NCBI GenBank assembly: GCA_020024235.1
Contig: JAHHUA010000017.1
Span: 1 to 17,839, forward strand
DNA: 17,839 nucleotides
Direction: 5' to 3'
From: Oscillospiraceae bacterium
GTDB lineage: Bacteria > Bacillota > Clostridia > Oscillospirales > Ruminococcaceae
Within the stretch, counting starts at the first letter, position 1. Every line of letters starts with the position of its first letter. This document shows positions 6,330 to 13,828 of this stretch, in pieces. The position numbers and the translations under genes are program-made. The notes under the pieces are model-generated. The model was not told the origin of the DNA. It did not search any database and worked only from the letters and a program-made list of their open reading frames with translations.

Positions 6330-7133
6330 ATGAAAAATAATAAAAAAGGCGGCAAAAAGATTTTATCAAAAATTTTTATGGGACTAATAATGATATTCTT
6401 CTATTCTCCCATAATTTATACTATTGTATTTTCTTTTAATGACAGCAAATCTCTGACTAAATGGAAAGGATTTTCTCTTTACTGGTATGAGAAAATGTTC
6501 CAAAATGAGGATATGCTAAATTCAATATTCTATACAATAGTAATTGCCCTATTGGCAACACTGATTTCAACAATAATAGGCACAATAGCTGCAATTGGAC
6601 TTTCAAAATCCAATAAATTTATTAAATTATTTGTAGAAAGAGTAAATGATTTACCTATTATGAATCCGGAAATTGTAACAGCTATAGGACTTTTGATGTT
6701 TTTTAGTGTTTTGGGAATAAATAAAGGCTTTACAAGTATGCTTTTAGCCCATATTATGTTTTGTACTCCATATGTAATGCTGTCTGTTACACCTAAACTG
6801 CGCAGTCTTGACCCTAATTTGGCAGATGCCTGTATGGATTTAGGTGCCACACCATGGCAGGCACTTATAAAAGTAATTGTTCCTCAGATTATGCCCGGCA
6901 TTATTTCAGGAGCTTTGATTGCATTTACAATGAGTTTTGATGACTTTATAATTTCATATTTTGTAACTGGAAACGGAATAAACAATATTTCAATTATGGT
7001 TTATACCATGAGCAAGCGTGTAAATCCATCTATAAATGCTCTTTCCACAGTTATTATATTTATGATCACCATAGTTTTGGTATTAATAAATGTTATACCA
7101 ATAATTATAGAAAAATCTAAAAAAGGAGAATGA
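6330..7133 (+). CDS. potC: Polyamine ABC importer permease PotC
   Basis: A 267-residue membrane subunit, partner of PotB. A basic N-terminus (MKNNKKGGKKILSK) precedes the first helix (about 15-35). The ATPase-contact loop is ADACMDLGATPWQALIKVIV, followed by PQIMPGIISG, typical of PotC/YdcV-type permeases. The family-typical SFDDFIISYFVTGNG segment follows. A purine-rich AGGGGGGAG lies before the ATG. The stop codon (TGA, 7131-7133) overlaps an ATG at 7130 that could be read as the start of potD, but the better potD start is nine bases on. The close packing indicates co-translation with the flanking genes. Confidence 0.92.
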   Translation: MKNNKKGGKKILSKIFMGLIMIFFYSPIIYTIVFSFNDSKSLTKWKGFSLYWYEKMFQNEDMLNSIFYTIVIALLATLISTIIGTIAAIGLSKSNKFIKLFVERVNDLPIMNPEIVTAIGLLMFFSVLGINKGFTSMLLAHIMFCTPYVMLSVTPKLRSLDPNLADACMDLGATPWQALIKVIVPQIMPGIISGALIAFTMSFDDFIISYFVTGNGINNISIMVYTMSKRVNPSINALSTVIIFMITIVLVLINVIPIIIEKSKKGE

Positions 7134-7138
7134 TACAA

Positions 7139-8212
7139 ATGATTAAAAAACTTACCGCACTGATTTTAGCTGGAGTAATGCTGCTTTCCGGCTGCGCAAA
7201 TACCCAGGAGGAAAAAAACCTTAAATATTCCGGACAAACACTTAAAATTTTTACATGGGGTGAATACACGGGAGAAAACCTTATAAAGAATTTTGAAGAA
7301 CAAACAGGTGCCCATGTTATTATGGAATATTTTGATTCCAATGAAATGATGTATACCAAACTTTCGGCAGGAGATAAATATGATGTGCTGATCCCTTCAG
7401 ATTACATGATTGAAAGAATGATAAAAGAAGATATGCTCAGCACTATTGATAAAGATAAAATAACTAATTTTAATGTACTAGTAGATGGTGTAAAAAATCT
7501 TCCTTTTGACCCTGAAAACAACTATTCAATTCCATACTTCTGGGGTTCTGTAGGAATTTTGTACAACAAAAACAATGTTTCAAAGGAAACTGTGGAAAAC
7601 GAAGGCTTTGAAATATTCAGAAACAGAGATTACAAAGGCAAAATTTATATGTATGACTCCGAGAGAGATTCTTTTATGATGGCATTTAAAGCATTGGGTT
7701 ATTCCATGAACTCCGATAATGAAGATGAAATTATGGAAGCTTATGAATGGTTAGTGGATATAAATGCCAATATGGAACCTAACTATGTAACTGATGAAGT
7801 TATAGACGGAATGATAAACGGCAACAAGGATTTAGCTGTAGTTTACAGTGGTGATGCCACTGTGGTTTTAGATGAAAACCCAGATATGGGATTCAGTATG
7901 CCAAAAGAAGGCAGCAATCTGTGGTGTGACTCCATGGTAATTCCGAAAAACGCAGAAAACCCTGAACTTGCTCATGAATTTATCAACTATGTTTTAACTT
8001 ATGAAGCTTCATATGACAACACAAAAACCTGCGGATATGCCTCAGCTAATAAAGATGTTTTAAATGACATGATGAGTGAAGGCGGAATGTTCTTTGAAAA
8101 TGAAGCCTTTGTACCCCGTTCAGGATATGAAAAAGATGAAACATTTGAATACAACGAAATTTTAAAGAAAAAATTATCTGAACTTTGGATAAAAGTAAAA
8201 GTAAGTAAATAA
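7139..8212 (+). CDS. potD: Polyamine-binding lipoprotein PotD
   Basis: The extracellular, membrane-anchored substrate-binding protein of the importer. The N-terminus is a lipoprotein signal (MIKKLTALILAGVMLLSGC) with lipobox LSGC and lipidated Cys19. The mature part shows PotD-family features: LKIFTWGEYTGENLIKNFEE, YDVLIPSDYMIERMI, the ligand-cleft segment IPYFWGSVGILYNK, and LAVVYSGDA. I chose ATG 7139 (357 residues) rather than ATG 7130. AGGAG at 7124-7128 is one base from the first ATG and ten from the second, and the second gives a clean signal peptide. It is the last gene of the operon, followed by a terminator. Whether it prefers spermidine or putrescine cannot be told by eye. Confidence 0.92.
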   Translation: MIKKLTALILAGVMLLSGCANTQEEKNLKYSGQTLKIFTWGEYTGENLIKNFEEQTGAHVIMEYFDSNEMMYTKLSAGDKYDVLIPSDYMIERMIKEDMLSTIDKDKITNFNVLVDGVKNLPFDPENNYSIPYFWGSVGILYNKNNVSKETVENEGFEIFRNRDYKGKIYMYDSERDSFMMAFKALGYSMNSDNEDEIMEAYEWLVDINANMEPNYVTDEVIDGMINGNKDLAVVYSGDATVVLDENPDMGFSMPKEGSNLWCDSMVIPKNAENPELAHEFINYVLTYEASYDNTKTCGYASANKDVLNDMMSEGGMFFENEAFVPRSGYEKDETFEYNEILKKKLSELWIKVKVSK

Positions 8213-8220
8213 ATTATTTA

Positions 8221-8259
8221 AAAAATACGCCTGATTTTATATAATATGGCGTATTTTTT
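8221..8259 (+). terminator. Rho-independent terminator after potD
   Basis: An 11-bp stem AAAAATACGCC/GGCGTATTTTT (8221-8231/8248-8258) with a 16-base AT-rich loop, ending in a T run. It lies nine bases after the potD stop. Confidence 0.8.
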
Positions 8260-8334
8260 ATATATAAATAATCAAGTGTTACAAATAGAGGGCTTTATTT
8301 ATTAACGTCCTGTCAATAAATATGTCATAAACCG

Positions 8335-8363
8335 TTGACAAGTCGGCTTTGATGTGATAACAT
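8335..8363 (+). promoter_or_regulatory. Candidate promoter for the Gate-type membrane protein
   Basis: Consensus TTGACA (8335-8340), a 17-base spacer and TAACAT (8358-8363) preceded by an extended -10 TGA. It is about 43 bases before the start codon. An inverted copy TGTCAA lies at 8311-8316. Confidence 0.5.
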
Positions 8364-8405
8364 TTTAATGTTATATAAAACAATAATATAAAGGAGAATT
8401 TTAGT

Positions 8406-9638
8406 ATGGACAGTTTGGAAACAAATTCAGAGGGATTAAATGAACAAGAAATCATCGCTGCTCCCGAAGCAAAATTCAGAACCAAAAAAGCAGTAAGCCT
8501 GGAAGCATTCGTATTTATAGGCATTTTCTGTTTGCTATGCTATTTGGGCGGACATAAAATGGGTGCTGTAAACTTTGCAAATACAATTATGAATACAGCT
8601 TTTGATTTACTTTTAAACACGGTTTTCTACATAACAGCTGTAGCTGTTGTAACAGGGGCACTTTCAGGTATTTTTTCCGAATTCGGTGTTGTTTCATTAA
8701 TTAACCATGGACTTACACCACTTATGAAACCTCTTTACGGTCTTCCTGGTGCATCTGCAATTGGTATTTTAACCTGTTATCTTTCCGATAACCCTGCTAT
8801 TTTGACTTTGGCAGAAGATAAGGGATTTAAGAGATATTTTAAAAAATATCAGCTTCCTGCTCTTACAAATATCGGTACATCTTTTGGTATGGGTCTTATT
8901 ATCACCACATTTATGATAGGTGTAAAAAGCCCTACAGGTGAAAGTTTTGCTCTTGCCGCATTGATAGGAAATATAGCTGCTATAATCGGAAGTATTATCA
9001 GCACAAGAATTATGCTTGGGTTTACATCTAAAATCTATGGCAAACAACAAAATTGCGTTGATGAAAATGACGAAAATGTCAGTCAACTTAGAACAGATGA
9101 ACGTATTATAAGAAACGGAAGTGTAGGAAGCAGACTTCTTGACTCCGTTTTGGAAGGCGGAAAAAGCGGTGTCAGCCTTGGTGCAGCCATCATTCCGGGT
9201 GTTCTTATTATTTGTACTATTGTTATGGTTCTTACAAACGGTCCTTCTGCTGAAGGTGTTTACACAGGTGCCGCTTATGAAGGTTTGGGTCTTTTGCCTG
9301 CAATAGGTAAGAAACTTAACTTCATACTTGAACCATTATTTGGTTTCTCCAATCCAAGTGCTATTTCCGTTCCGATTACTGCTTTAGGTGCAGCAGGTGC
9401 GGCTATAGGTCTTGTTCCCGGTTTGGTAGCAAGCGGTGCAGCTCATGCCAATGATGTGGCAGTATTTACAGCTATGTGTATGTGCTGGAGTGGTTACCTC
9501 AGTACTCATGTTGCTATGATGTCAGCTCTTAGATCCAGTGAACTTACAGGTAAAGCTATTATCAGCCATACAATAGGCGGTCTTTGTGCAGGTGTTGCAG
9601 CAAACTGGCTCTTCAAACTTGTTACATTGTTCATCTAA
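8406..9638 (+). CDS. Nucleoside-recognition (Gate) domain membrane protein, possibly CD0519/CD1768-like
   Basis: A 410-residue polytopic membrane protein with a soluble N-terminal tail of about 30 residues (MDSLETNSEGLNEQEII) and about nine or ten hydrophobic segments. Two halves carry Gate-like helices. The first ends in GASAIGILTCYLSDNPAI followed by LAEDKGFKRYFKKYQLPALT; the second contains LLPAIGKKLNFILEPLFGFS, GAAHANDVAVFTAMCMCWSG and STHVAMMSALRSSELTGKAI. I associate this pattern with clostridial membrane proteins annotated as CD0519/CD1768 family or nucleoside-recognition proteins, from memory and not from a search. Related Gate proteins include sporulation proteins SpmA/SpmB and nucleoside transporters. 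The cargo is unknown. AAAGGAG precedes the ATG. It is a single-gene unit with its own promoter and terminator. Confidence 0.7.
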   Translation: MDSLETNSEGLNEQEIIAAPEAKFRTKKAVSLEAFVFIGIFCLLCYLGGHKMGAVNFANTIMNTAFDLLLNTVFYITAVAVVTGALSGIFSEFGVVSLINHGLTPLMKPLYGLPGASAIGILTCYLSDNPAILTLAEDKGFKRYFKKYQLPALTNIGTSFGMGLIITTFMIGVKSPTGESFALAALIGNIAAIIGSIISTRIMLGFTSKIYGKQQNCVDENDENVSQLRTDERIIRNGSVGSRLLDSVLEGGKSGVSLGAAIIPGVLIICTIVMVLTNGPSAEGVYTGAAYEGLGLLPAIGKKLNFILEPLFGFSNPSAISVPITALGAAGAAIGLVPGLVASGAAHANDVAVFTAMCMCWSGYLSTHVAMMSALRSSELTGKAIISHTIGGLCAGVAANWLFKLVTLFI

Positions 9639-9652
9639 TTTAATACAAAATT

Positions 9653-9685
9653 AAAGCGATATTCTTTTATGAATATCGCTTTTTT
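9653..9685 (+). terminator. Rho-independent terminator after the Gate-type gene
   Basis: A perfect 12-bp stem AAAGCGATATTC/GAATATCGCTTT (9653-9664/9671-9682) with a 6-base loop, running into T. It sits between convergent genes and could also halt minus-strand transcripts from the PAQR gene, though its minus-side T run is weak. Confidence 0.9.
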
Positions 9686-9716
9686 ATAGCCACAATTATT
9701 TTAGCTTATTTAATAT

Positions 9717-10370
9717 TTACAACACATATAAAACTACTACAAGATAATGGAATAAACTGCCCAAAAGCACAAATACATGAAAAATTTCATGGAATCCAAA
9801 GGATTTTGAAATATTAGGCTTTTTAACAGCATAAATAATTCCGCCTATTGTGTAAAAAATTCCCCCTGCCAAAAGCAGCATAAATGCACCTGGTTTCATA
9901 TTGGAAATTGCAGAAAAATCAAAGGCTATTGCCCAGCCCATTATCAAATAAAGCATTGTTGATAAAATTCTGGGAGCATTCATCCAACAAAGTTTCATAA
10001 TAATTCCGAAAGCTGCCAATCCCCACATAATACCTGTAAAAATTAAAGCCTTATGCTGTTCCATGTTTCCTATTAAAATAGGTGTATATGTTCCCGCTAT
10101 AAGAACATAAATCATTGAGTGGTCAAGTTTTCTTAAAATTTGCTGAGTTTTGCTTGAACCGTTGCACCAATGATAAATAGTGCTGGCTGCATAAAGTGCT
10201 GTCAATGAAAGTCCAAAAATAACAGCTGCGGCAAATTTTGCTGTGGCTTCTCCGATTAAATTATAACCCTGAATACACATACAAATAGTTCCTGCCACTG
10301 AAAGAAAAACCCCTGCCAAATGGGTATATGCACTTATAGGATCTCTTGGCATTGCAAAACTTCTGTTCAT
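9717..10370 (-). CDS. trhA: Hemolysin III / PAQR-family membrane protein (TrhA-like)
   Basis: A 217-residue protein with seven hydrophobic segments. It has the three conserved metal-binding motifs of the hemolysin III/YqfA/PAQR family: SxxxH (Ser63-Thr-Ile-Tyr-His67), KLDHSMIYVLIAGTYTP (81-97, with Asp83-His84) and GFHEIFHVFVLLGSLFHY (192-209, with the HxxxH pair His194/His198). Bacterial members are linked to membrane-fluidity or lipid homeostasis; true hemolytic activity is not general. The start is supported by GAGGTG eight bases upstream on the minus strand. A weak promoter-like pair lies at 10397-10425. The gene is transcribed alone and converges on the Gate-type gene. The gene symbol is by family and is not proof of function. 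Confidence 0.85.
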   Translation of the reverse strand: MNRSFAMPRDPISAYTHLAGVFLSVAGTICMCIQGYNLIGEATAKFAAAVIFGLSLTALYAASTIYHWCNGSSKTQQILRKLDHSMIYVLIAGTYTPILIGNMEQHKALIFTGIMWGLAAFGIIMKLCWMNAPRILSTMLYLIMGWAIAFDFSAISNMKPGAFMLLLAGGIFYTIGGIIYAVKKPNISKSFGFHEIFHVFVLLGSLFHYLVVVLYVL

Positions 10371-10396
10371 AATAACACCTCATTTTATAAAATTAT

Positions 10397-10425
10397 ATTA
10401 TGTAGTATTTATAACTATATTACAA
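10397..10425 (-). promoter_or_regulatory. Weak promoter candidate for the PAQR gene
   Basis: On the minus strand TTGTAA (10425-10420), a 17-base spacer and CATAAT (10402-10397), 27 bases before the start codon. The region is so AT-rich that chance matches are expected. Confidence 0.25.
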
Positions 10426-10477
10426 TATTATTATAACCCTTAATAATTAAAATATCAAGTCTTTTTTAAACAAATTT

Positions 10478-10503
10478 AAGCCGTGGGATTTTTCCCACGG
10501 CTT
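10478..10503 (-). terminator. Terminator after the spore-coat genes
   Basis: A GC-rich 11-bp perfect stem AAGCCGTGGGA/TCCCACGGCTT (10478-10488/10493-10503) with a 4-T loop lies just beyond the stop of the minus-strand coat gene. The following minus-strand sequence is AT-rich but has an interrupted T run. With T-rich sequence on both flanks it may act in either direction. Confidence 0.75.
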
Positions 10504-10507
10504 ATTT

Positions 10508-10780
10508 TTACTGAAAATCCTGTTGATTTTGATATTTTGTTTTTGCTTCTTCAATTTTGCTTTGTTCAGCTTTAGTGGTATTATACCAACCTCTCTCTGA
10601 CATTTCCTTGAAAATATCATGTTGAATGGAGTGTTCATGTGTAAGAATGTTTACAAATTCACTTTTAAGTGATGAGCTTGCACATTCATTTGCAACTTCA
10701 TTATAACAGCCGGTCATAAATTTTTCAGTGGACAAAATATCGTCCATCATTTCTCTGTCCCCAAAATTATTTTTATTCAT
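10508..10780 (-). CDS. CotF-type spore coat protein
   Basis: A 90-residue, mostly helical hydrophilic protein matching the coat-F pattern of endospore formers. It has an N-terminal GDREMMDDILSTEKFMTGCY segment, a middle helix with NECASSSLKSEFVNILTHEH, and the typical ending IFKEMSERGWYN followed by a polar tail (KYQNQQDFQ). Such proteins localise to the spore coat; no enzymatic role is implied. A good AAGGAGG lies seven bases before the ATG. It is directly downstream of a second, shorter coat-like gene (12 bases apart), and the two should be one transcript made late in sporulation. Its presence indicates a spore-forming lineage. Confidence 0.85.
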   Translation of the reverse strand: MNKNNFGDREMMDDILSTEKFMTGCYNEVANECASSSLKSEFVNILTHEHSIQHDIFKEMSERGWYNTTKAEQSKIEEAKTKYQNQQDFQ

Positions 10781-10792
10781 GTTTTTACCTCC

Positions 10793-10978
10793 TTAGCTCA
10801 GCTTATTTAAAAGTCTGGTGTAATGTTCACTGTGAACAGATGCAATTTGTTCACATTTTGTTTTAAGCTGAGGGTCAGACATATCCTGTGCATACATTTT
10901 ATATTTTTTGATGATGCACTGTTCTTTTGATAATTGGTCTTCAATAGACGCCAATTCTTTTGTTGTAAGATTTTCCAT
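10793..10978 (-). CDS. Small spore-coat-associated protein
   Basis: A 61-residue, helical, charged protein: MENLTTKELASIEDQLSKEQ, then KKYKMYAQDMSDPQLKTKC and a His-containing C-terminal helix (ASVHSEHYTRLL). It resembles the short coat proteins that commonly sit next to CotF-like genes in Clostridia and shares their helix-hairpin layout (MYA, DPQLK, C and H pattern). The start is backed by GGGAGG seven bases upstream. It is the first gene of the coat pair. A 17-base perfect palindrome lies 22 bases upstream of the start (11000-11016), where a promoter would be expected. Confidence 0.8.
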   Translation of the reverse strand: MENLTTKELASIEDQLSKEQCIIKKYKMYAQDMSDPQLKTKCEQIASVHSEHYTRLLNKLS

Positions 10979-10999
10979 TTATATTCCTCCCTTTTTAAC

Positions 11000-11016
11000 T
11001 TCATAATTATTATGAA
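11000..11016. promoter_or_regulatory. Fur-family-like palindrome upstream of the coat genes
   Basis: TTCATAAT-T-ATTATGAA is a perfect 8-1-8 inverted repeat. Its inner TCATAAT-N-ATTATGA has the 7-1-7 layout of Fur/PerR/Zur boxes and differs by one base per half-site from the Bacillus Fur (TGATAAT), PerR (TTATAAT) and Zur (TCGTAAT) consensus halves. Alternatively, the CATAAT inside it could be part of a sporulation-sigma -10 element. It lies between the solute-binding-protein stop and the first coat gene. No rho-independent terminator is visible in this gap. Confidence 0.4.
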
Positions 11017-11038
11017 CTTTATTTTATTTTTAATTCAG

Positions 11039-12034
11039 TTATTTTAAAATTTTTTCAGCAAAAGAATTATCAACTAATTTTTCATATTCGGCTTTTTGTG
11101 AAAGTTCACCTGCTTCTGTCATAACCATTTGAAGTCTATCAAAGGCTTCTTTTTTCATAACAGGAGTTTCACACCAGGCATCTATGTCTTTATATCTATC
11201 TATTACTGTTGTAAGTATTTCTGTTTCAGTATCCGGAAAAAATGATGATAATACCTTTGCAATATCTTCTGAGGAATTATCCTTCACCCATTTTTGCGCT
11301 CTGTATATGGCCTTGGTAAATCCTTCTATAATTTCAGGGTGTTTTTTAATATAACTTTGTTTTGCATAATATGCTGTGTATGGAATTTCTCCGCTTTCTT
11401 CACCTACAGAGGCTAAAATATATCCTTTGCCTTCTTTTTCAAAAGCTGTTGCAGTAGGTTCAAACAAAGTTACATAATCAGCCGTTCCTGCTGCAAAAGC
11501 TCCTGCCATAAGTGAAAATTGTATGCTGTCATCAAAATTCATATCCTCATGTGGATTAAGTCCGTTTTTTCTGATTACATATTCCAGTGTCATATAGGGA
11601 ACTCCGCCCTTTCTTCCTGGAAGTACATGGGCATTTTTAAGATTTTTCCAGTCAAAATTTTCATCTTTGTTTCTGCCTATAAGAAAAGAACCATCTCTTT
11701 TTGTAACTTGTGCAAATACTTTCGGGTAATCTTCTTTACCTTCATTATAAACATAAATAGCAGCTTCCGGACCTGAGAAACCAATATCAATATTATCAGA
11801 TATAAGAGCCGTCATAACTTTATCCGCACCCTGTCCGTTAGAAAGCTCAATTTCAATACCCTCATCTTCAAAATATCCGAGTGCCATAGCCACATATTGA
11901 GGAGCATAGAAAACTGAGTGAGTAACTTCACTTACTCTGACTTTTTGAAGTGATTCTTCATTTTTTTCACAGCCGCTGAATCCCAGCAAAACTGCTGCAC
12001 TTAACAAAACTGCTGTTAATTTTTTAAAATACAT
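11039..12034 (-). CDS. ABC importer solute-binding lipoprotein (NMT1/SsuA-like)
   Basis: A 331-residue extracellular binding protein. The signal peptide MYFKKLTAVLLSAAVLLGFS ends in a lipobox with Cys22. The mature part has NMT1/THI5-like features: VRVSEVTHSVFYAPQYVAMA, LGYFEDEGIEIEL, the TALISDNIDIGFSGPEAAI segment, and a hinge region ADYVTLFEPTATAFEKEGKG. Relatives bind sulfonates, thiamine precursors, nitrate, riboflavin or other small molecules, so the cargo cannot be called. It is the last gene of the ATPase-permease-binding protein set, 26 bases after the permease, with GGGAGG 11 bases before the ATG. No TPP, FMN or other riboswitch is recognisable before the operon. Confidence 0.85.
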   Translation of the reverse strand: MYFKKLTAVLLSAAVLLGFSGCEKNEESLQKVRVSEVTHSVFYAPQYVAMALGYFEDEGIEIELSNGQGADKVMTALISDNIDIGFSGPEAAIYVYNEGKEDYPKVFAQVTKRDGSFLIGRNKDENFDWKNLKNAHVLPGRKGGVPYMTLEYVIRKNGLNPHEDMNFDDSIQFSLMAGAFAAGTADYVTLFEPTATAFEKEGKGYILASVGEESGEIPYTAYYAKQSYIKKHPEIIEGFTKAIYRAQKWVKDNSSEDIAKVLSSFFPDTETEILTTVIDRYKDIDAWCETPVMKKEAFDRLQMVMTEAGELSQKAEYEKLVDNSFAEKILK

Positions 12035-12060
12035 AATGAATAAAACCTCCCAAAAATATT

Positions 12061-12882
12061 TTAATTGCGGCTGATTTTTTTAGCGGCAAATTTTTCCGCA
12101 CAAGCCACAATTTCATACATAACTGCTGCCATAACAGCTAAAATAATAACTCCGGTCATAACCAAATCCATTTGAAATACCTGGCCTCCGTAAACTATTA
12201 AATATCCAAGTCCCCCTTTTGAAACAAGAAATTCTCCTGCTATAACACCTACAAGTGAAAGACCGATATTAATTTTTAATGAGTTTATAAGGGAATTTAT
12301 ATTTGACGGAAAAACTATTTTAGTAAAAATCTGTTTTTTAGATGCACCGAAAGTTTTTGCCATAATAATTTTTTCTTTTTCTGTAGATAAAAATCCGTTT
12401 AACATTTCAAGTACAGTAACAATAAGTGATATAGCCAGTGCCATAAATATAATAGCTTTTTGCCCTGCCCCTACCCAAATTATTATTACAGGACCTAAAG
12501 CGATTTTAGGCAGACTGTTAAGCACCACTAAATATGGTTCTAAAACCTTGGCAGTTTTGGGAGACCACCAAAGGCCTGCCGCAATTATAAGTCCAAAAAC
12601 CGCACCAATTACAAATCCCATAACCGTTTCATACAAAGTTATACCTAAATGATGTAAAAGATCATTTTGTGATAAATGTACCATAGTGTTTAAAATATCA
12701 GAGGGTTTACTCATAATAAATGAATCAATTATGCCTATATGGGCAAATATTTCCCATATAAAAATTAAAAGCAAAAGTATACCCCACCGAATACAACTGA
12801 GTTTTACTTTCTCATATTTTTTATTTTTAAGATAAATTTCTCTTTCCTTGGATATATCCGTAAATTCTTTATACATGAACAT
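12061..12882 (-). CDS. ABC importer permease (SsuC/TauC/ThiX-like)
   Basis: A 273-residue membrane subunit with a basic, hydrophilic N-terminus of about 30 residues and about six helices. The first helix is GILLLLIFIWEIFAHIGI, followed by the family-typical SKPSDILNTM. The ATPase-contact loop is AKTFGASKKQIFTKIVFPSN and a SLVGVIAGEFLVSKGGLGYL segment follows, both typical of the SsuC/TauC group. I place the start at ATG 12882 (or the in-frame ATG at 12876). It overlaps the end of the ATPase gene by 14 bases, with GGAAAG upstream. A longer reading starting at 12972 would overlap the ATPase by about 100 bases and lacks a ribosome binding site. Tight overlap implies translational coupling. Confidence 0.85.
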   Translation of the reverse strand: MFMYKEFTDISKEREIYLKNKKYEKVKLSCIRWGILLLLIFIWEIFAHIGIIDSFIMSKPSDILNTMVHLSQNDLLHHLGITLYETVMGFVIGAVFGLIIAAGLWWSPKTAKVLEPYLVVLNSLPKIALGPVIIIWVGAGQKAIIFMALAISLIVTVLEMLNGFLSTEKEKIIMAKTFGASKKQIFTKIVFPSNINSLINSLKINIGLSLVGVIAGEFLVSKGGLGYLIVYGGQVFQMDLVMTGVIILAVMAAVMYEIVACAEKFAAKKISRN

Positions 12883-13636
12883 CAAGCTCTTTCCAAATAA
12901 TATTAAAATACTCTGAAAATTTCTCATTATTTCGCACTGCCACAGGAAGTCGGGCTTCTTCTCCGAAATCAATGCTGTAAATAGATTTTACATGAGCAGG
13001 ACGATTGGAAAGTACCACAACTCTGTCAGACATACTTATGCTTTCGGGAATATCATGAGTTACTATAAGAGTGGTTTTCTTTTCTTTTTTTAATATTTTA
13101 TATACATCATCTGTTACCGCCAGTCTTGTTTGATAATCAAGTGCCGAAAAAGCCTCATCAAGTAAAAGTACTGCCGGTTTTGTCACTAAAGTTCTTATAA
13201 GTGCTGCTCTTTGCCTCATACCTCCGGAAAGTTGGGAGGGATATTTGTCTTTAAAATCATAAAGTCCGTAAGTTTTCATTAAAAATTGTGCATATTTTTC
13301 GTTTTCTTCGGTTAGTTTATTTTGAATTTCCAAACCGAAAATTATATTTTTATATATAGTCCTCCAACTTAAAAGATTATCTCTTTGCAACATATATCCA
13401 ACATCCACATTTATTCCCGTTATTTTTTTTCCGTCTATAAAAATCTCGCCTTCACAAGGATTTATAAGCCCCGCTATAACTGACAGCAAAGTGGATTTTC
13501 CGCAGCCAGAAGGACCTACAATACTGACTATCTCCCCTTTTGCCACATCAAAACTCACATTGTCAAGAGCGGGGGTTTCACCGTTTTCCGCCTGATATGT
13601 GGTCGATATATTCCTAATTTTTAAATAATCCTTCAT
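12869..13636 (-). CDS. ABC importer ATPase (SsuB/TauB/ThiZ-like)
   Basis: A 255-residue cytoplasmic ATPase with Walker A GPSGCGKST (41-49), the group-typical Q-loop MLQRDNLLSWRT (82-93), signature LSGGMRQR (136-143), Walker B VLLLDE (156-161) and His194. After Walker B the usual Pro is Ala (DEAFSALD), a tolerated variation. The start is placed at ATG 13636. AGGAGG at 13645-13650 is eight bases away, whereas the upstream GTG (13645) and ATG (13642) overlap or crowd it. It is first of the minus-strand ABC set. The sequence before it shows only weak promoter-like hexamers, and the preceding nadE gene has its own terminator, so the set is probably transcribed separately. Confidence 0.88.
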   Translation of the reverse strand: MKDYLKIRNISTTYQAENGETPALDNVSFDVAKGEIVSIVGPSGCGKSTLLSVIAGLINPCEGEIFIDGKKITGINVDVGYMLQRDNLLSWRTIYKNIIFGLEIQNKLTEENEKYAQFLMKTYGLYDFKDKYPSQLSGGMRQRAALIRTLVTKPAVLLLDEAFSALDYQTRLAVTDDVYKILKKEKKTTLIVTHDIPESISMSDRVVVLSNRPAHVKSIYSIDFGEEARLPVAVRNNEKFSEYFNIIWKELDVHV

Positions 13637-13748
13637 TTCCATCACCTCCTGTTTATACTTTTATCATTTTATGCACACTGTTTGGATTTAGTTAATTTTT
13701 GTTATTGAGTATAATTCTTTTATAAAAAATTTAGTTTAAATAAAAAAC

Positions 13749-13792
13749 AAACACCCACATAAGAACGATTAACCATTCTTATACGGGTGTTT
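13749..13792 (-). terminator. Terminator after nadE
   Basis: An inverted repeat AAACACCC-AC-ATAAGAA / TTCTTAT-AC-GGGTGTTT (13749-13765/13776-13792), with a 10-base loop and one small internal loop. On the minus strand it is followed by GTTTTTTATTT. It lies 37 bases beyond the nadE stop. Confidence 0.8.
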
Positions 13793-13828
13793 TAATTATT
13801 TTTCAAATATTATATGAAATATTTTATT

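Noticed and set aside
7130..7138. Upstream ATG for PotD overlapping the potC stop
   Set aside because: The ribosome binding site is only one base away. ATG 7139 has proper spacing and gives a clean lipoprotein signal.
10807..11004. Alternative minus-strand frame overlapping the small coat gene
   Set aside because: It is out of frame with the recognisable coat-like protein, reads through that gene's ribosome binding site and has no family resemblance.
12883..12972. Longer N-terminus for the SsuC-like permease
   Set aside because: It would overlap the ATPase coding region by about 100 bases and has no ribosome binding site. ATG 12882, with GGAAAG upstream, is the better start.
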